From NCBI GenBank assembly GCA_905183005.1, contig CAJJDO010000006.1, positions 853,781-917,780 of the forward strand: a DNA stretch of 64,000 nucleotides, given 5' to 3'. The notes beneath the pieces were generated by a model. It saw only the letters and a program-made list of their open reading frames with translations. It searched no databases and was not told the DNA's origin. How positions within the stretch are numbered: position 1 is the first letter of the stretch; each line of letters starts with the position of its first letter. The position numbers and the translations under genes were made by a program. Shown piece by piece: positions 34,703-48,057 of this stretch. This DNA comes from Paramecium pentaurelia (taxonomy: Eukaryota; Ciliophora; Oligohymenophorea; Peniculida; Parameciidae).

Positions 34703-37700
34703 ATGCTTTTTGGAATTATCTCTTTGATTTTGCTTATTGAATCTTCTTATTAATGGTGTGGTATATTATTTGTTTAATGTAGTAACTAATTAGGAGAATG
34801 TTACATATTATACATCAAAAGGTGAATAGATTAGATGGAGAGCAGACTCATTAATTTCAGGAAATGGGCTTGAATTCACTTTGATACCAAATTCAACTAT
34901 TATGAGATATCACCCTGCCTTTGATTAGATTTCGGCTGAAGAAACTCATTTTGGAAGTACAATATATTCATTAGAATTATAGCTCTAATATAGACAGGTG
35001 CAATAAGAGCTTACGACATAGCAAGTTCAGGAGCCTGGACAAACTAATTTGCATTTTTAGAATTGGATGATAAAAAAAACATTTACGACATATATTATGC
35101 TGTAGGGTAATGAATTGGAATTAATCTATGTAGAAGCGCCTTATAAATGGATAAGACTCCTTAATTCTATTAAAAAGTTGTATTGACTAAGAGCAATGCT
35201 GTTATAGATTGTTTTGATATTGAATACATCAATCCTGACTTATGGATAGTAGATTGCGCTGAAAAGAATGAAAATCCTCCTACATAACCAATGAAAAATT
35301 TTATATATTTTGTGGAGAAAACAGATTCACCTGATGTTGCAGCTGAAAAAAGACAAGAAGTAGCTAATCATAAATAATACAAATAAGTGAAAGGAAGAAA
35401 AATATAATATCATGTTTATTATAAAAAAGGAACAGCAGAAGAGATTGGAGTTGATCGTCCATAACCTCCTAGTCCAATTAGAATCTTACTTAGAGGTTAA
35501 TAAGCCTTTAATTCTGAAACAGGTAATACTACAGTATTAGATAACGATTGCTCGATAGATTTATTAATTAGATTAGATAACGGAACTTTGAAAGACACTA
35601 GTGTTTTAGATAAAACAAAAATTAGTGAAGATACTAAACAAACTGTTAATTTTACTTTAATAGATTTCAAAGTGTAGCCTAATGGAGATGTTTATATTTT
35701 GGATGCTGATTGGGGAATATATTTATATAGAGTGACAGAAGAAGGACAATGGGTTTATGTTAAAACAATCTAGACTCTTAATTAAAAAGCTTATGGATTT
35801 GATGTTGTTGAGATGTTGAATGAGGATGGCTATTATGAATTAGCTCTAGCTGTTTTATATGAATCTAATTTGTTAATCACTGTAGCATCAGTTTAAAAGA
35901 ATGGATATAATTTACCATTCAAAGCATCTTTTCCTGTTACAGTCTCATTCAGTGATAAATATGTGGTTGTAGTACATTCATAAAGATTATACCTTTATAA
36001 TATATTTATGCCATTTTTACTTCATTCAGAAATTTTGATATCCTCTACTATTTTAGTAAATCCATATGCTCCTGATGTTATTGTTGTATCTAACACTTTA
36101 ACCAGAAGATATGAATTGAGTGATGGATATTTGGCATCAGAAAATTCAGTATAAATAGAAAAATCAACTATAACTTTATATGGAACTGATGGCACTAAAA
36201 CATGCAGTTGTAAAATTAATTACTAAGTTTTACCTGTTGATGATACTAATATTTATGAATTAGGTCATGATCCTTTTCCTAACATGATTACATATCCAGC
36301 TGAACCATTTTTACTTTAAGATCTAGCATCTGGACCAAATCTTAAATATATTACTCCAGATGTTAGTTAGGACCATGTTGAAGTTTTAGTGCATTTTCTA
36401 TGGGAATTAGAACTTAGGAATGTTACTCTTTTTGATGCTAAAGATGTTGCATATGCAGATATTTTAGTTGATCCTCATCATCATAATAATAACAAATATT
36501 ATCTATTTTTATAACATAAAAATAAAACTGTTTTTATTTGGGATTGTTAATCATATAGTTTTAGAGATAATCATAGTAACTGTGAGAAATAAGATTAATT
36601 TGATTTACCTGTACAATTAAGTAGGACAAACTCATAATTTGATTGGAAAACATTTGAATAAGAGGTAGTGACATTCTAATTTTAAGTTAATGATTATGAA
36701 ATTCTATTTTATAGTTCATATGATGGTGATCATTAAAAAATAGGGAATATTACTTATGAGGCTTCACCAGAATTTAAAATTACTTCATTCACAGCATTAA
36801 AATAGAATATTTATGTTGTTTAATATGCTTAAAAAGAAGTAGACGTTATATTTGCAGTTAATCCAACTCTAATTAAATATTCAATTTATTCCAATCTGAT
36901 TGATGAATATGAAACAGGGTGTTCTTGGACTCCAAAAAGAGTATTTGGAAATTCATTTACTAATAGTGAATTTATATTTATTTTGACTGATGATTGTGTC
37001 ATAATGGGTGAATTAAGAACTCATTTTGTGTTAATAACAGTTATTGCTATAGAAACTGATGCTGAAGTTGAAGTTGCAGTTGGTTAAAAGACCTTCTATA
37101 TAATTTCTAAGGGAAAGAAAGATTCTATTAAAGAATACAACTATGAAAACTTAAACGATATTTATCCAATGAAATCTTTGCCTTTGTATGGAAGATTTGC
37201 TTTATAATCTCCACTTACAATAGATTACGTATTTGAAACAGGATTCCTATTTGTGAGAGCCTTGGATACAATTGAGAAAGAGACTGTAATTTTAATATAT
37301 GAATCTAATATCTTATATAGAAATTCTTTACATAAAGTATTAAAAACACATGAATTAATTCCTGATGGATAATTGTTAGAAACTGCTGCTTCTGGATAAG
37401 ATTAAATGTTTGTTTATTTTAATGATTTGAAAACATAAAGAGTTGTTGTATTTTTAAAAGATTCATTGATGGAATTAATACCTACTAAATTAAGTGATGC
37501 TTATACAACATCTTTAAAAACAGCTGTAAGTATTTCTAATACATTATCTAATTCTAGTACAAGTGTTATATATCCAGTTAAATTTATTAACACTCAATCT
37601 ATTGTTAGAATTAATACTACTCTTTTGGCCAAAACAACTTTTCATTTTGATTCTACTTCAAATACTTAATATTTGAATTTCACTAATGATGGACTATATT

Positions 37701-39300
37701 TTGGTCATGTTACAAAATTTAAGATCATTTGCAAATAATGCGATGGTAAACTTATAAGTATCATCAATCCCCTTACTCAAAGTAGTGAAGGAACTTAATT
37801 TGCTAATTATGAAATAATTACTGGTGCTACATTTAAAGATACTGTTGTTTATTTAGCAGATCCTAAATCATTAATATTTTAAAATAGTGATGATGATACT
37901 GTTAAATTTGTACATAAAATAGAACCTGGAACTCATTGCACTTAATTATCAACTTACAATGAGTATGTATTTGTAACTTGTATTAACAATGCTGATACAT
38001 TACTATATATAGCTAATTGTGATATTTCCAAATCAACATGTACACCTATTTAATCTGATTCTCCAAATATAGGAAAGTTTAATATAGTTTCTAAAATTTT
38101 ATATTCTAATTCATACCTATACATTTTGGATGCAGATCCAGATCATCCTCTTTCTAATAAAGGAGTTCTTCATGTTTATTAATTAACTTTAGATTAAAAG
38201 TGGAGTGTTAAGAATGAAAAAGTATTTGATGAAAAATACTTCAGTCTACCATCTATTAATGATTACTATATCACTGATTTTGATGTTGTTTAATTTTAAT
38301 AAGGAAATACATTTTATTAAAAAATTATGATTTAAACAGCTATAGGTTCTACCTATTTTGTATAAATGTACAATGATGGTGGTTTATTAAAAGATAATCA
38401 TAAGTAAATTTATAATCTAGCTTAATTTTTGAACAAAGATTATGCAATCAAAGATAATACTAATTTCTTCTAAATAAGAACATATAAAAGTGTTACAAAT
38501 TCAAATACATTAGATGTAACTGTGATTGTTACAACTAATAATGTTGCTTAATATGCTATAACATTTTCATTTGATATTAGTGATCCTCTTAATAAGGGTT
38601 CACCAATAAAAGATGCAAATGTTCCATTTTTATTGAATCAATATGGAACTATGCAAACTTTGAATAAATTGGTTATAGGATTAAAACATGCTGCTGTTCC
38701 ATACTATAATTCATCTCATTTAATGATAAGCATGTATTAATTACCAGAACTAACAGCCTTAGGTGCTGATACAAAAGCTAAAATGTTAACAATCACTGGA
38801 GCAGAAATTGTTAAGCATATTGCTTCTAATACTTAATTTGCTCTCGTTATTTAAAAACCTTCTAATTAAATTGAAGTAATTAATATGTTTTATATATATA
38901 AAGCCCTCATGTTATACAAACATTGAAGAAGATAGCAAAACTAATAATTATGTAGTCAAGAAATATACCATACATGATGTGCCTAAGATTAAAATAGTTT
39001 CAGGAGATAAGGTTCTATCTTAAATTGTAGAATTATAAATTGAAAATGATTACAGTTCTGCATTAGGAGCTTTTGAAATAATTAACAACAATACTCCTCC
39101 TCCTCCTCCTGATGATGATAATAGTGGAAGGTATTCTTTAATTATTTCATTTTAGTTCCCTGCTCTGGCTTTGGATATTATTGGGAATTATAGGTGGTAT
39201 TGCTATATTAGGTGGAGCCTTTTTTGTTTATATAAAGTTCTTTAAGAAGACTACAAATGTATCTTCAAGTGCAAAAGTATCATTAATGAACTAGTAGTGA
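34703..39300 (+). CDS. Giant type I membrane protein, family copy 1
   Basis: Predicted 1489 aa with five introns (34761-34782, 34957-34982, 35107-35133, 38876-38903, 39131-39155); spliced length exactly in frame. A signal peptide (MLFGIISLILLIESSYQWC) is followed by about 1410 residues of beta-rich ectodomain with propeller-like strands (PNGDVYILDADWGIYLYRV, DVAYADILVDPHHHNNNKYY). Then come a proline/aspartate hinge (TPPPPPPDDDNSG), one membrane helix (LLWLWILLGIIGGIAILGGA) and a basic cytosolic tail of about 25 residues. No known domain was recognised. The neighbour at 40839 has the same length, domain order and five matching intron positions. A surface receptor or coat role is inferred from topology only. 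Confidence 0.85.
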
Positions 39301-39562
39301 TATATTAAATATATTCATCTAGTTATTTAATTTAAATTTTAACCATTCCATTTATATTATTTTAATATTAAATTTATTGATAAATTCAGAATTTGTAGAT
39401 CATTATTAAGATAACATGATATACTATTTTTTCTCTTCTTTTAGACTTATAATTTGGTTTAATTAAATTATATAAATTTATCATCTTGTATAATATAGAA
39501 ATTATGGTAATTAATCTTAATAATTAATAATGAAACTATTTATAAAAGAAATATTTATAAAT

Positions 39563-40592
39563 ATGAATATTAAAGTTGTCTTTGAAAACAAAATACATTT
39601 GCTTCCCGCCTCACTCAATAACTTTAATTAAATCAAAGAAAATATCAAATGTCTTTATCCAAAATTAAGGAAAAATTTTGAGATATACACTTAAGTTCTT
39701 CCAAGTTTTTATTTTTAAGTAAATTAGAATAAACTCCATTTAAAATCAATAATGAAGATCATTTTAACTAGTTAAAATAATTATATGGACATTTAAAATT
39801 CAAATTCATTATAAAAAATTCCTAATAAGACCATTTAGAATAAGAAGAAATTCAAGCACTTAATTAGAGTATCATAGCCCAGTACAATAATGGGGATAGT
39901 AAATTGTTTAATAATTTTAGAATAATTACAGGATATACATTAGAATTTTAATGATATAAATACAAAATCTAATTAATAGATTTAACAATCCAATATTGAA
40001 AAGTTGATCATTGAATTAGTAGACTAAAGGCTAGAATTCTTTGGCTTGATAAAATAAGAAATATAACCTATTTTTAAAATGAAAATTGAACATAGTCCAT
40101 CTACAGTATTTGTAATACCAGGAAAATAATTTTTGTGGAGTGTTTGTTTAAGAAATACTAGCAATGTGAAATGGTTGAAAGAAGATGTATATTTAAAGTG
40201 CATAGAAGGTTAATTTTTACACTAAAAACTGTTTGTATCAATATTAAATAAATTAGTTTAACATTGACATTCCAATAAATGAACTTTGCACATTAGGTAT
40301 TAAATTGATAGCTCCTAAAAGATTAGATGATTCTCCTTAAATATTTCAAGTAATTATATAAAGATATATGTTTTAGTTATTTCATTAATAATAACATTTT
40401 GGAAAACCAATTATTTTTAAATTATAGCTTACAGAAAGTTTATAAAAGAAATAATAAGCCTCTGTATTAAAACTTGAAATCTAGTTATAAAAAATAAAAT
40501 TACGTAAAGCGAAAAAATTTTTTTAAAGATTAAATGGATATCAAATTAGGTAAGAAGTAATTCAACTATGGCATCAGAAACACCTTGATTGA
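39563..40592 (+). CDS. NBR1/ILRUN-type FW-domain protein
   Basis: Predicted 335 aa after removing a 22-nt intron (40235-40256). The N-terminal 75 residues (MNIKVVFENKIHLLP onward) have the length and strand pattern of a PB1 or ubiquitin-like domain. A Gln/Asn-rich spacer follows. Residues about 190-280 contain VFVIPGKQFLWSVCLRNTSN with VKWLKEDVYLKCIEG, the four-tryptophan (FW/NBR1-like) domain shape (PG..F...W.LRN...V.W), ending in HFGKPIIFKLQL. NBR1 acts as an autophagy receptor and ILRUN as an immune regulator in animals. No UBA domain or clear LIR was seen at the end, so it may be an ILRUN-like or reduced NBR1. A possible second intron, 40350-40376 (27 nt, stop-free multiple of three), would shorten it by nine residues. 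Confidence 0.72.
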
Positions 40593-40838
40593 GATATTTA
40601 TAAAAGAATATTCTTATTATTTTACATCATTTAAGAAAATAAAGTTTAAGTATGTTTAAGAAAATTAGGATTCTTAAATGGCAGCACTTTGTTATTGGTT
40701 TAAATTTATATTAAAATTCTTGTATTTTACGTCATTCTATCCATTCTATCCATTCTATGAATATATTTTTATTAGATATAAAATGAAATTTATAGAAAAT
40801 TTGAGTTTTTATTTAATTAATTAAGATTTCTTTACGAG

Positions 40839-43800
40839 ATGATGAAATTTTTGATGTTGCTGAATATATTAGTATTTACTTCAATAGCAGATGTTTGTGG
40901 TATATATATATTGTAATTAATTAGATACTATTCAATAGTAATACAATGTATATGCTACTGTAAATGAAACTTAGGAATGGGATATGCGAAAGTACTTTTT
41001 CACAGGAGATAATCTAAAATTTAAAGTTACAGAGGATTGTCCTTATTTTGAGACAATTGATCCTTTTGCTGAAATAGGAGATTCTATAAGTCATAGAGAT
41101 CGTAATTATTATAATTGATATTTAGCTTCAATTGGAATTATCAGAAGTCTCAAAGCTTACAGATCATTTGAAAATGGAGCATGGTTGAATGACTTTATTT
41201 TCTTAGAGTAAAATAAGTCAGATGTTGATGTATTTTATTCTTATGGGTATATTTCTTAAATTATTTAATCATAGTGATCCATAAAAAATGGATAGAGTTC
41301 CTGCATTTAGTGGTTAAATTAATGCCAGAAATTAAACATAGAATTTCGTATGTTTTGATTTAGATTTCTTGACTAATACTAAGATAATAGTAGATTGCTA
41401 TTAACAAGATCGGGATGATTAGAAAAAAGGCTATACAAATGGATTTATAGTAGTAGATATTGCTAGTCCAGATCAATATGCTCTATTTCCAAATGAACAT
41501 CCTTAAGGATATAATTACAATTATACAGAATTTCGAAGAATTTTTTTCCACAATTATACTTATTCAAATCGTGATAGATAAGCTTTATTATTTAGAGGAG
41601 AACCTGCATGGGCTACTGAGCATGCAGATTTGGTGTAAAATAAATTAGATGATGATTGTGAATTGGAAGTTTACAGATTTGATAATAAATTTCAATTATC
41701 AAATCCAGCTCCTGTAGCTGTATTGACTAAAAAAGTATTAGCAAATTTATTAGGAACTTCTGAAGAAACATAAAAATTTTATTTAATTGATTTCTAATTA
41801 GAACCTAATGGAGATATATATGTATTAGATGCATTTAATGGTGTTTACGTTTTGTATTTCGAATCAGCCAATCTAGAATGGAAACTTAGGACTCATATAA
41901 AACCACCATATCTAACACCATGTTTTGGATTTGATTTTAATTATTTATAAGGTGAGGAAGGAAATGTTACCAACCATTTAGTTTTGGTGTTCGAAAATTC
42001 AGTTAACTTTTATGAAAATGATTTATAAAAGTTTTCAATTAAGACTCCAAATGTTACTTCATACAAAAATTTATAGGTGTAAATGAGTTAATAATACTTG
42101 GTTTTGAGGATTGATACATACCTTTATATTTATCATGCAAGTACAGGATCTAAACTTTATACATTTACATAAAACTTGTTTGATTAAGTAATAATCAATC
42201 CTTATGAACCAGATTTGGTAGGAGTAAATGAGAATTCTGCTCATAGATTCTTAATTAGTAATGGTTTACTTCGTTTAAAGTATCTAGATAGTACTAATGA
42301 TGGATTAAAACCTTATACATTAAGAGCCATTTCTTTAGATAATTAGTCTTAACAATGTGAAGTTCTTCTTAATGTATAAGTTTTGAAATCTAATGACACT
42401 TCTATTAGATAATAAAGTAATCATCCTCTTCCAGCAACTTTAACAATACCATCTCCTCCTATTGCCATTGATTTAATAGCATCAGGGCCAAATCTACAAT
42501 ATATGTCTTTAGATACACTTGATAACTCAAGAGGCAATAACAAAGTAATAATAACAATTAAATCTGCATGGAATTTATAATTAAATGGTATTACTTTACC
42601 AGATGCTAAAGATGTTGAATATTCAGATGTATTGGTTAATGAAAATTCAGGAGTATTTTATTTATTACTCTAAATTCCATCTAAAGAGATATTTGTTTAT
42701 AAATGCATACATAAATTAACTAATCATGAATAAGCTGACTGCAAGAATTATGATAAATTTTAATTAGATCATTTAATAGATAAAACTAAACACTCATTTT
42801 AATGGTGGATCTATACTCTATATATCACATATATGTATTAAGATACTGATTATACAATTTAAATATATGCAAGTGCTGGTGGAAATGTTTAACATGTTGG
42901 TACAATAGAAGTAGATAGTGGTTCACCAGATAATAAAATTGATTCAGTAACATTTTTAGAAGATGAAATCTATGTAGTTTAATCTAAATTAAAAAAAGTG
43001 TAAATATATTCTAAATATATGCCTTTCTAATTGATCTATGAGATAACTGATAGTAAATTAGCATAATTTAATGTGAAAGGTAATTTTACTCCATTAAGAG
43101 TATTTGCAAATAAAAAAGCTAAATCCTCTTTAATTTTTATTTAAACTGCAACTACATTATTTGTTGGAACATTTTCAAATGATAAAATTTCATCATTTAT
43201 TTTATAAAAAGAAATTTCTATTCTTCCTGGAGCTTAAGTTGAAGTTGCCATAGGACCAGAAAACTTTTTCATAGTTTAAAAATAAGATGATTTAGATCTT
43301 ATTGAAGAATACAATTATAAACATATCTAAAGAATATATAGAACAAAAGTCTTGCCTTTATATAATTATAAATTGTAAAAACCTTTAACTGTGGACTATT
43401 CATCTTAAACAGGTTGGCTATTTTTAAGAGCAAGTGATTCAAAATAAACTGTAATCTTGGTTTATGAACCTGGAGTTGTCTCACATATTTGTCTTCATAA
43501 AGTATTAGAAACTAAGGCATTAGATTTAGATGGTAAGACATTTGATATGGCTGTTGATGGAAGCAAATAAATGTTTGCATACTTTAACAATAATACAATA
43601 CATAGATTTGTAAGTATATTGGCTGATGCTGAATTGTATGCAACTCCAATTTTGGATTCAACACAATTTGTTACAGATACTATTGCAGGAGTTGAAATTA
43701 CTAATTTCCCAGGAAATTCTCCATATAGATTTTAAAATAATATGAAAATACTTAATTCTCAAAGTACTGTGACTATAAAATAATCATAATTTGATAACAA

Positions 43801-45429
43801 ATAAAAAGTGTTTAAATTTGTGAAACAGTAAGCTGAATAGGTCATTGATATGGGAACTGATTGGTATTTAGGATAAGTTACAAGTTTCCATGTTATATGT
43901 TAAAAATGTGGACCAAATTTAACTATTAGACCTAATATTTAAATGGTGGCAGATGGAACTGATATGAAATATGATATTTCTGATGGAGTTGCATTTGGAT
44001 CTATTGGATAAGTATATTAAACTAGAAATTCTTTGATATTTTAAGATAAAAAAGGCAAATTTTTATCAAGATTCGATATGAAATTGGCAACAGAAAATTG
44101 TGAATTAATTACTGTATCAGATGATTAAAACTTTATATTCTCAAGTTGGCATAACACTAAAAATGAAGTTGGTATCTTTGTTAGTATTTGCTAATAACAA
44201 TCATGTCAATAATTTAGATAAGGAAGTTAAGTCATTGGTGGCATTCAAAAGATCTCTAAAATTTAAATGGCAGATAAAAAGAATATCATTATTTTGAATA
44301 CAGATCCTGAAAATTTTAGTTCTATTGATAATATGATAGTTGTAGGAACATTTACTTCTGATGAAAAGAACTTTGCTATTTCAAATAAATATCTTATCAA
44401 TGATTAATATGTTGGAAGTAAATTTTTGTAAATTGGTGATTTTGATATTGCAAAATATTCAATCAATAGTGTAACTTATAATACTATCGTTTTTACAGAT
44501 ATTAATAATGGTCTATACTTTTCTCATTTTGCATATGATGCTACTGGAGCTTTTTCAAAAACAACTTCTGAATAGTTTAAACTCCAATCTGTTTAGGATA
44601 ATTAATTCTATATGAATGAAGACACTAAGTTTTATTAAGTAAGAGTCATTTCAACTTAAGTATCTGGAACCACTCTTTAACTTAATATTTTAGTAACAAC
44701 AAGCAATACTGCCCATTATGTTATTGCTTTTGATTTAGATGCATCTAAACCAACAACTTCTATTTCAATTATTAAAACAAATACAAAATTATTATATATT
44801 TTAACTCCATATGGAACATGGCGAGCTATAGATAAACTTGCTTATGTTGATGGACATGTTGCTATTCCTTATACTGATGAAACTAATGTTGTTATTGGAA
44901 TTTATGACCTTCCTTCTGATAGACCAGCAACTGCTAAATCAATTAAATTTAATCATTATATTGGTGCAAATTACTAAAAAGTTTTGCCTATTGATTTTGC
45001 TTTATTATTAATAAAAGATTCTGGAGCTAGTTATGTAATTTATATTTTTTATATTCTAGCCTAATGTATATGTAAACATAAATTATGATTCCAAATCTGA
45101 AGAATATTTAATTGAAAAATATGAATTAAGAGCAGATCCATAATTAATTCTAAAAAATTCAACAAATTTAGATGATGAAGTTCCAATAACTCTTTAACTC
45201 TTAAATGATTTTACTGAAACTATAGGACAAGCTTATTTATCTATTAATGGATCTCCTAACCCTCCTAAACCTGATGATAAATCAAGGTAAAATTTATTTC
45301 ATATTATAAAGCTCTAATTGGTGGTGGATAACATTAATCGTAATTTTTGGTTTAGCTTTACTTGGAGTTGGTGGGTATTTTGTCTATTAAAAGTTCTTAA
45401 ATAAAAGAGTCGACCCACTCATTGGATGA
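40839..45429 (+). CDS. Giant type I membrane protein, family copy 2
   Basis: Predicted 1487 aa with five introns (40900-40924, 41102-41125, 41247-41274, 45035-45059, 45287-45311). Layout is the same as the 34703 gene: signal peptide (MMKFLMLLNILVFTSIADVC), a large beta-rich ectodomain with recognisable cognate stretches (PNGDIYVLDAFNGVYVLYF here against PNGDVYILDADWGIYLYRV there), a Pro/Asp linker (GSPNPPKPDDKSS), a membrane helix (WWWITLIVIFGLALLGVGGY) and a short basic tail. Introns fall at matching places: after the signal peptide, twice in the next 130 codons, and twice just before the membrane span. Overall similarity is moderate, so the duplication is old. Function unknown; a cell-surface role is inferred. 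Confidence 0.85.
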
Positions 45430-45712
45430 TTTAAATTCTTTAAAATTGAATTATGGAATTAAATAATAAATTAAAAATATATTCAATTCTAGATCATATA
45501 AAAATAATTCATATATCATCATATATTCAGTTTTCTAAAATCTATTTAAATAGAAAAATAATAGAAATAAACAATTTTCTAATTAAATACTCTCTAAACA
45601 TGGTTTCTTATTTAAACTTAAAATATTGGTTTAATTTATAGATTCCCAGAAAAATTAAGACTAAAATAGCCAAATAGACCCTTAACTTAAAATGATCAAA
45701 TTATATATATTG

Positions 45713-46446
45713 TCATTTTTTATCAGGCAATTTTTTTTATCCAGTAAGTATTTTTTCTAGATCTCCAGAAACTTTACTTTTTATATCTGTTTTTAATTAA
45801 GATATAATTTCCAGATGTGTTTCTTTTGTTTATTCTCTTTTTAATTAATCTTACTATTTAGTTTCAAGTAGTCTCTACTCTAAATTTTCTACTTATTTTT
45901 ATAGTTCAGAGCAGTCTTATTCTAACTACTTTATCCTTAATCTATATTCAGCCTACATATTTTGTATATTTATACTTTTTTTTCTTCTTCAGATAAAAAC
46001 TTTCTCATTCCAAATGCAATACTTGAAGCGTACAAAGTTTAATATGTCTATATGACCATTTAAACTTCATTGCGTACAGTCACTAGCAACATTCCTCTTT
46101 CTGCACAATTTATAGTAATTTATCGTATTAATTCATCAAAACATTATGAATATAACTCCTCCCTAATTGGACATAAACCAGTCTCTCTTGCAAGTCTTTA
46201 TGATAACCATTTATCTAATTTATCTTATAATTCTAGCACATCTTATTTAGTTGAAGGTGCAGGAGAAACACATTAAATTTGTAATTAATTTTTCTGATGA
46301 TTAAATTCTCTGGGAAGTAGAATTGCATTCAAAATGTCCTCAGTATTACTAGGGGGTGATTATTTGACTTATTTCTTTTAACTGTTTGATATGAGAATTG
46401 GATTACTATATTTAACAAGACTTGGAGCTGGTAATATGTCATTCAT
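45713..46446 (-). CDS. DNALI1: Inner-arm dynein light chain p28
   Basis: Predicted 236 aa, one 23-nt intron (45953-45975). p28/DNALI1 is a subunit of single-headed inner-arm axonemal dyneins. The start MNDILPAPSLVKYSNPILIS fits the family's N-terminal SLLKYDTPVLVS pattern. The conserved core is unmistakable: RETGLCPIREELYSQCFDEL, IRQITINCAERGMLLVTVRN and QTYQTLYASSIAFGMRKFL, followed by a long coiled coil (EQDCSELQKQVENLEQRLLE) and a lysine-rich end. It is a normal-length gene (human about 250 aa). The stop of the giant protein gene lies 283 bp away, converging. Confidence 0.97.
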
Positions 46447-47280
46447 TATTTATAATAATAATCAAATTAATCAATTACTTCTTGATTGGAATTCATCTAA
46501 AATATTTAAATAATAATCTAATATTCAATAATATTCCAATATCTAACTTAATTCTTATTTATAAAAAGTAATTAGCACTCTAAACACAAATTGGTTTTGC
46601 TTATTTTAATCAAGTTTTGTAGATCATAGCTTTATGAATTTATTTTTTGATATTTAGTAGAAATAAAAAATAATAAATATGAGATTTAAACTTCATTTAT
46701 ACAAATTTGTTTTATATGAAATTAAAATGATCCTTTTCTAATGAAATTTAATATATTGTTATAAGACTTTTGTATATTCATATTGATTATTATTAAGAGA
46801 ATAATAATATTTACCAAAATATTATCTTTTTTATTTGAATTTGATTTGTTCATATGTGACATTGCTTGGCTATAATATTATGTCTTTAATGATTAATAAT
46901 AATATTAAAGTTTTTCATTCTTTATCTGTTTTCACAAAGTTTAAAATGTAAATCTACAGTAAGCTTTTTGATAAATACAAATAAATATATACTATTCAAA
47001 CTAATGAACTTATTTTTTTTCTTTTTTTATTATGGATTTGACCATTTAGCAATTTTTTCTTTGTTAATTCACTGAGGAACAATTTGTGGTATAGAATTTG
47101 GATAATTCATATGTATTTAATGGCTTTTTTAATCTTTGATTATCATTTATTCAAGATGGGACACGTAAATTCGAAAGTACGAGAATGAAATAATCCCCTT
47201 TGAAATGGCATAATATCTTTTGTAAATCTAAATATCAAATCTGTGTTTTATTCTTAGAGATATATTTAAATATCTGAAAT
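46447..47280. other. Intergenic, shared 5' region
   Basis: 834 bp between the divergent starts of p28 (minus) and the 47281 gene (plus). AT-rich overall. A plus-strand open frame enters from within the p28 gene and runs to about 46743, but it looks like chance. Nothing else recognised. Confidence 0.5.
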
Positions 47281-48057
47281 ATGAGTTTTCCTAACTAAGA
47301 TTATCTAGCAATGCTCAAAGCTAAGCCTCATCTGTACCCTCAAATGTAGCAAACTCCATAGACACAAATGATTTACCCAAATCCCTAATTTATGTATGTA
47401 ACAAAATCATTTCCATCATATTCTTATACCTTCTATACTTTATTCTCTATTCTATTATGAATATTTAGGCAACCTTATATGAACTGTGTACCCTAATACT
47501 TTATGATGTAACAATTACAACAAATGCAGTAAATGTAATAAATTCCATCCATGACTTCTATGGGTCCTTTGGGCATGCCATTATTGCCTTCCTAGCCTCA
47601 TATGCAACCTCTTCCATAAATGGTTATGCCTTTTCCAATTTAACCTCCTATCCCAGCTTAAACAAAAACTGATTAGAACTTGCCTGTATAGGTAAAGGGC
47701 ACCAAAGTGAAGCTAAACCTCAAAATGATAAAGGACATACCATAAGAAGAAGACAGTGTACTGGATTATGACGAAATCAAAAAGCAAAGTGGAGATCGCC
47801 AATTTATCAATTTAAAGAGAAAACGTAGACTTCTAGATTAGTAAGATGCGCCCTTAATGTAAACACGTAGACGTAGCGAACAGTCATAATGTAAATGTAT
47901 GGCTAATCATTTAGATTTAGAAATAAGAGAAATGTTGAATGTAGATGACAAAGACATGACACTTATAATGGAGGCTTATCCTGACACAAAATCCCTGCTC
48001 CAAGAATTAAAGAATGGCAATTTAAAGTAAGAAATAGAGGATCTATTACTCAAATGA
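47281..48057 (+). CDS. Met/Gln/Pro-rich unknown protein with 75-nt interruption
   Basis: Predicted 233 aa if 47394-47468 is removed; without removal TGA at 47459-47461 would stop it after about 59 codons. The element has GT..TAG borders and joins FMQ to PYMNCVPQYF cleanly. The N-terminal half is low in complexity (repeated Met, Gln, Pro). The second half is charged and better structured: VKGTKVKLNLKMIKDIPQEE, then a basic RKRRLL stretch, TRRRSEQS, and a helical C-terminus (LEIREMLNVDDKDMTLIMEA). Base composition is visibly richer in C and G than in the neighbours. The basic motifs would suit a nuclear protein. No family recognised. Confidence 0.65.

Noticed and set aside
46390..46743. Plus-strand open frame running out of the p28 gene into the gap
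   Set aside because: It overlaps the well supported N-terminus of p28 on the other strand, has no recognisable motif, and with only TGA as stop such open stretches arise easily by chance.
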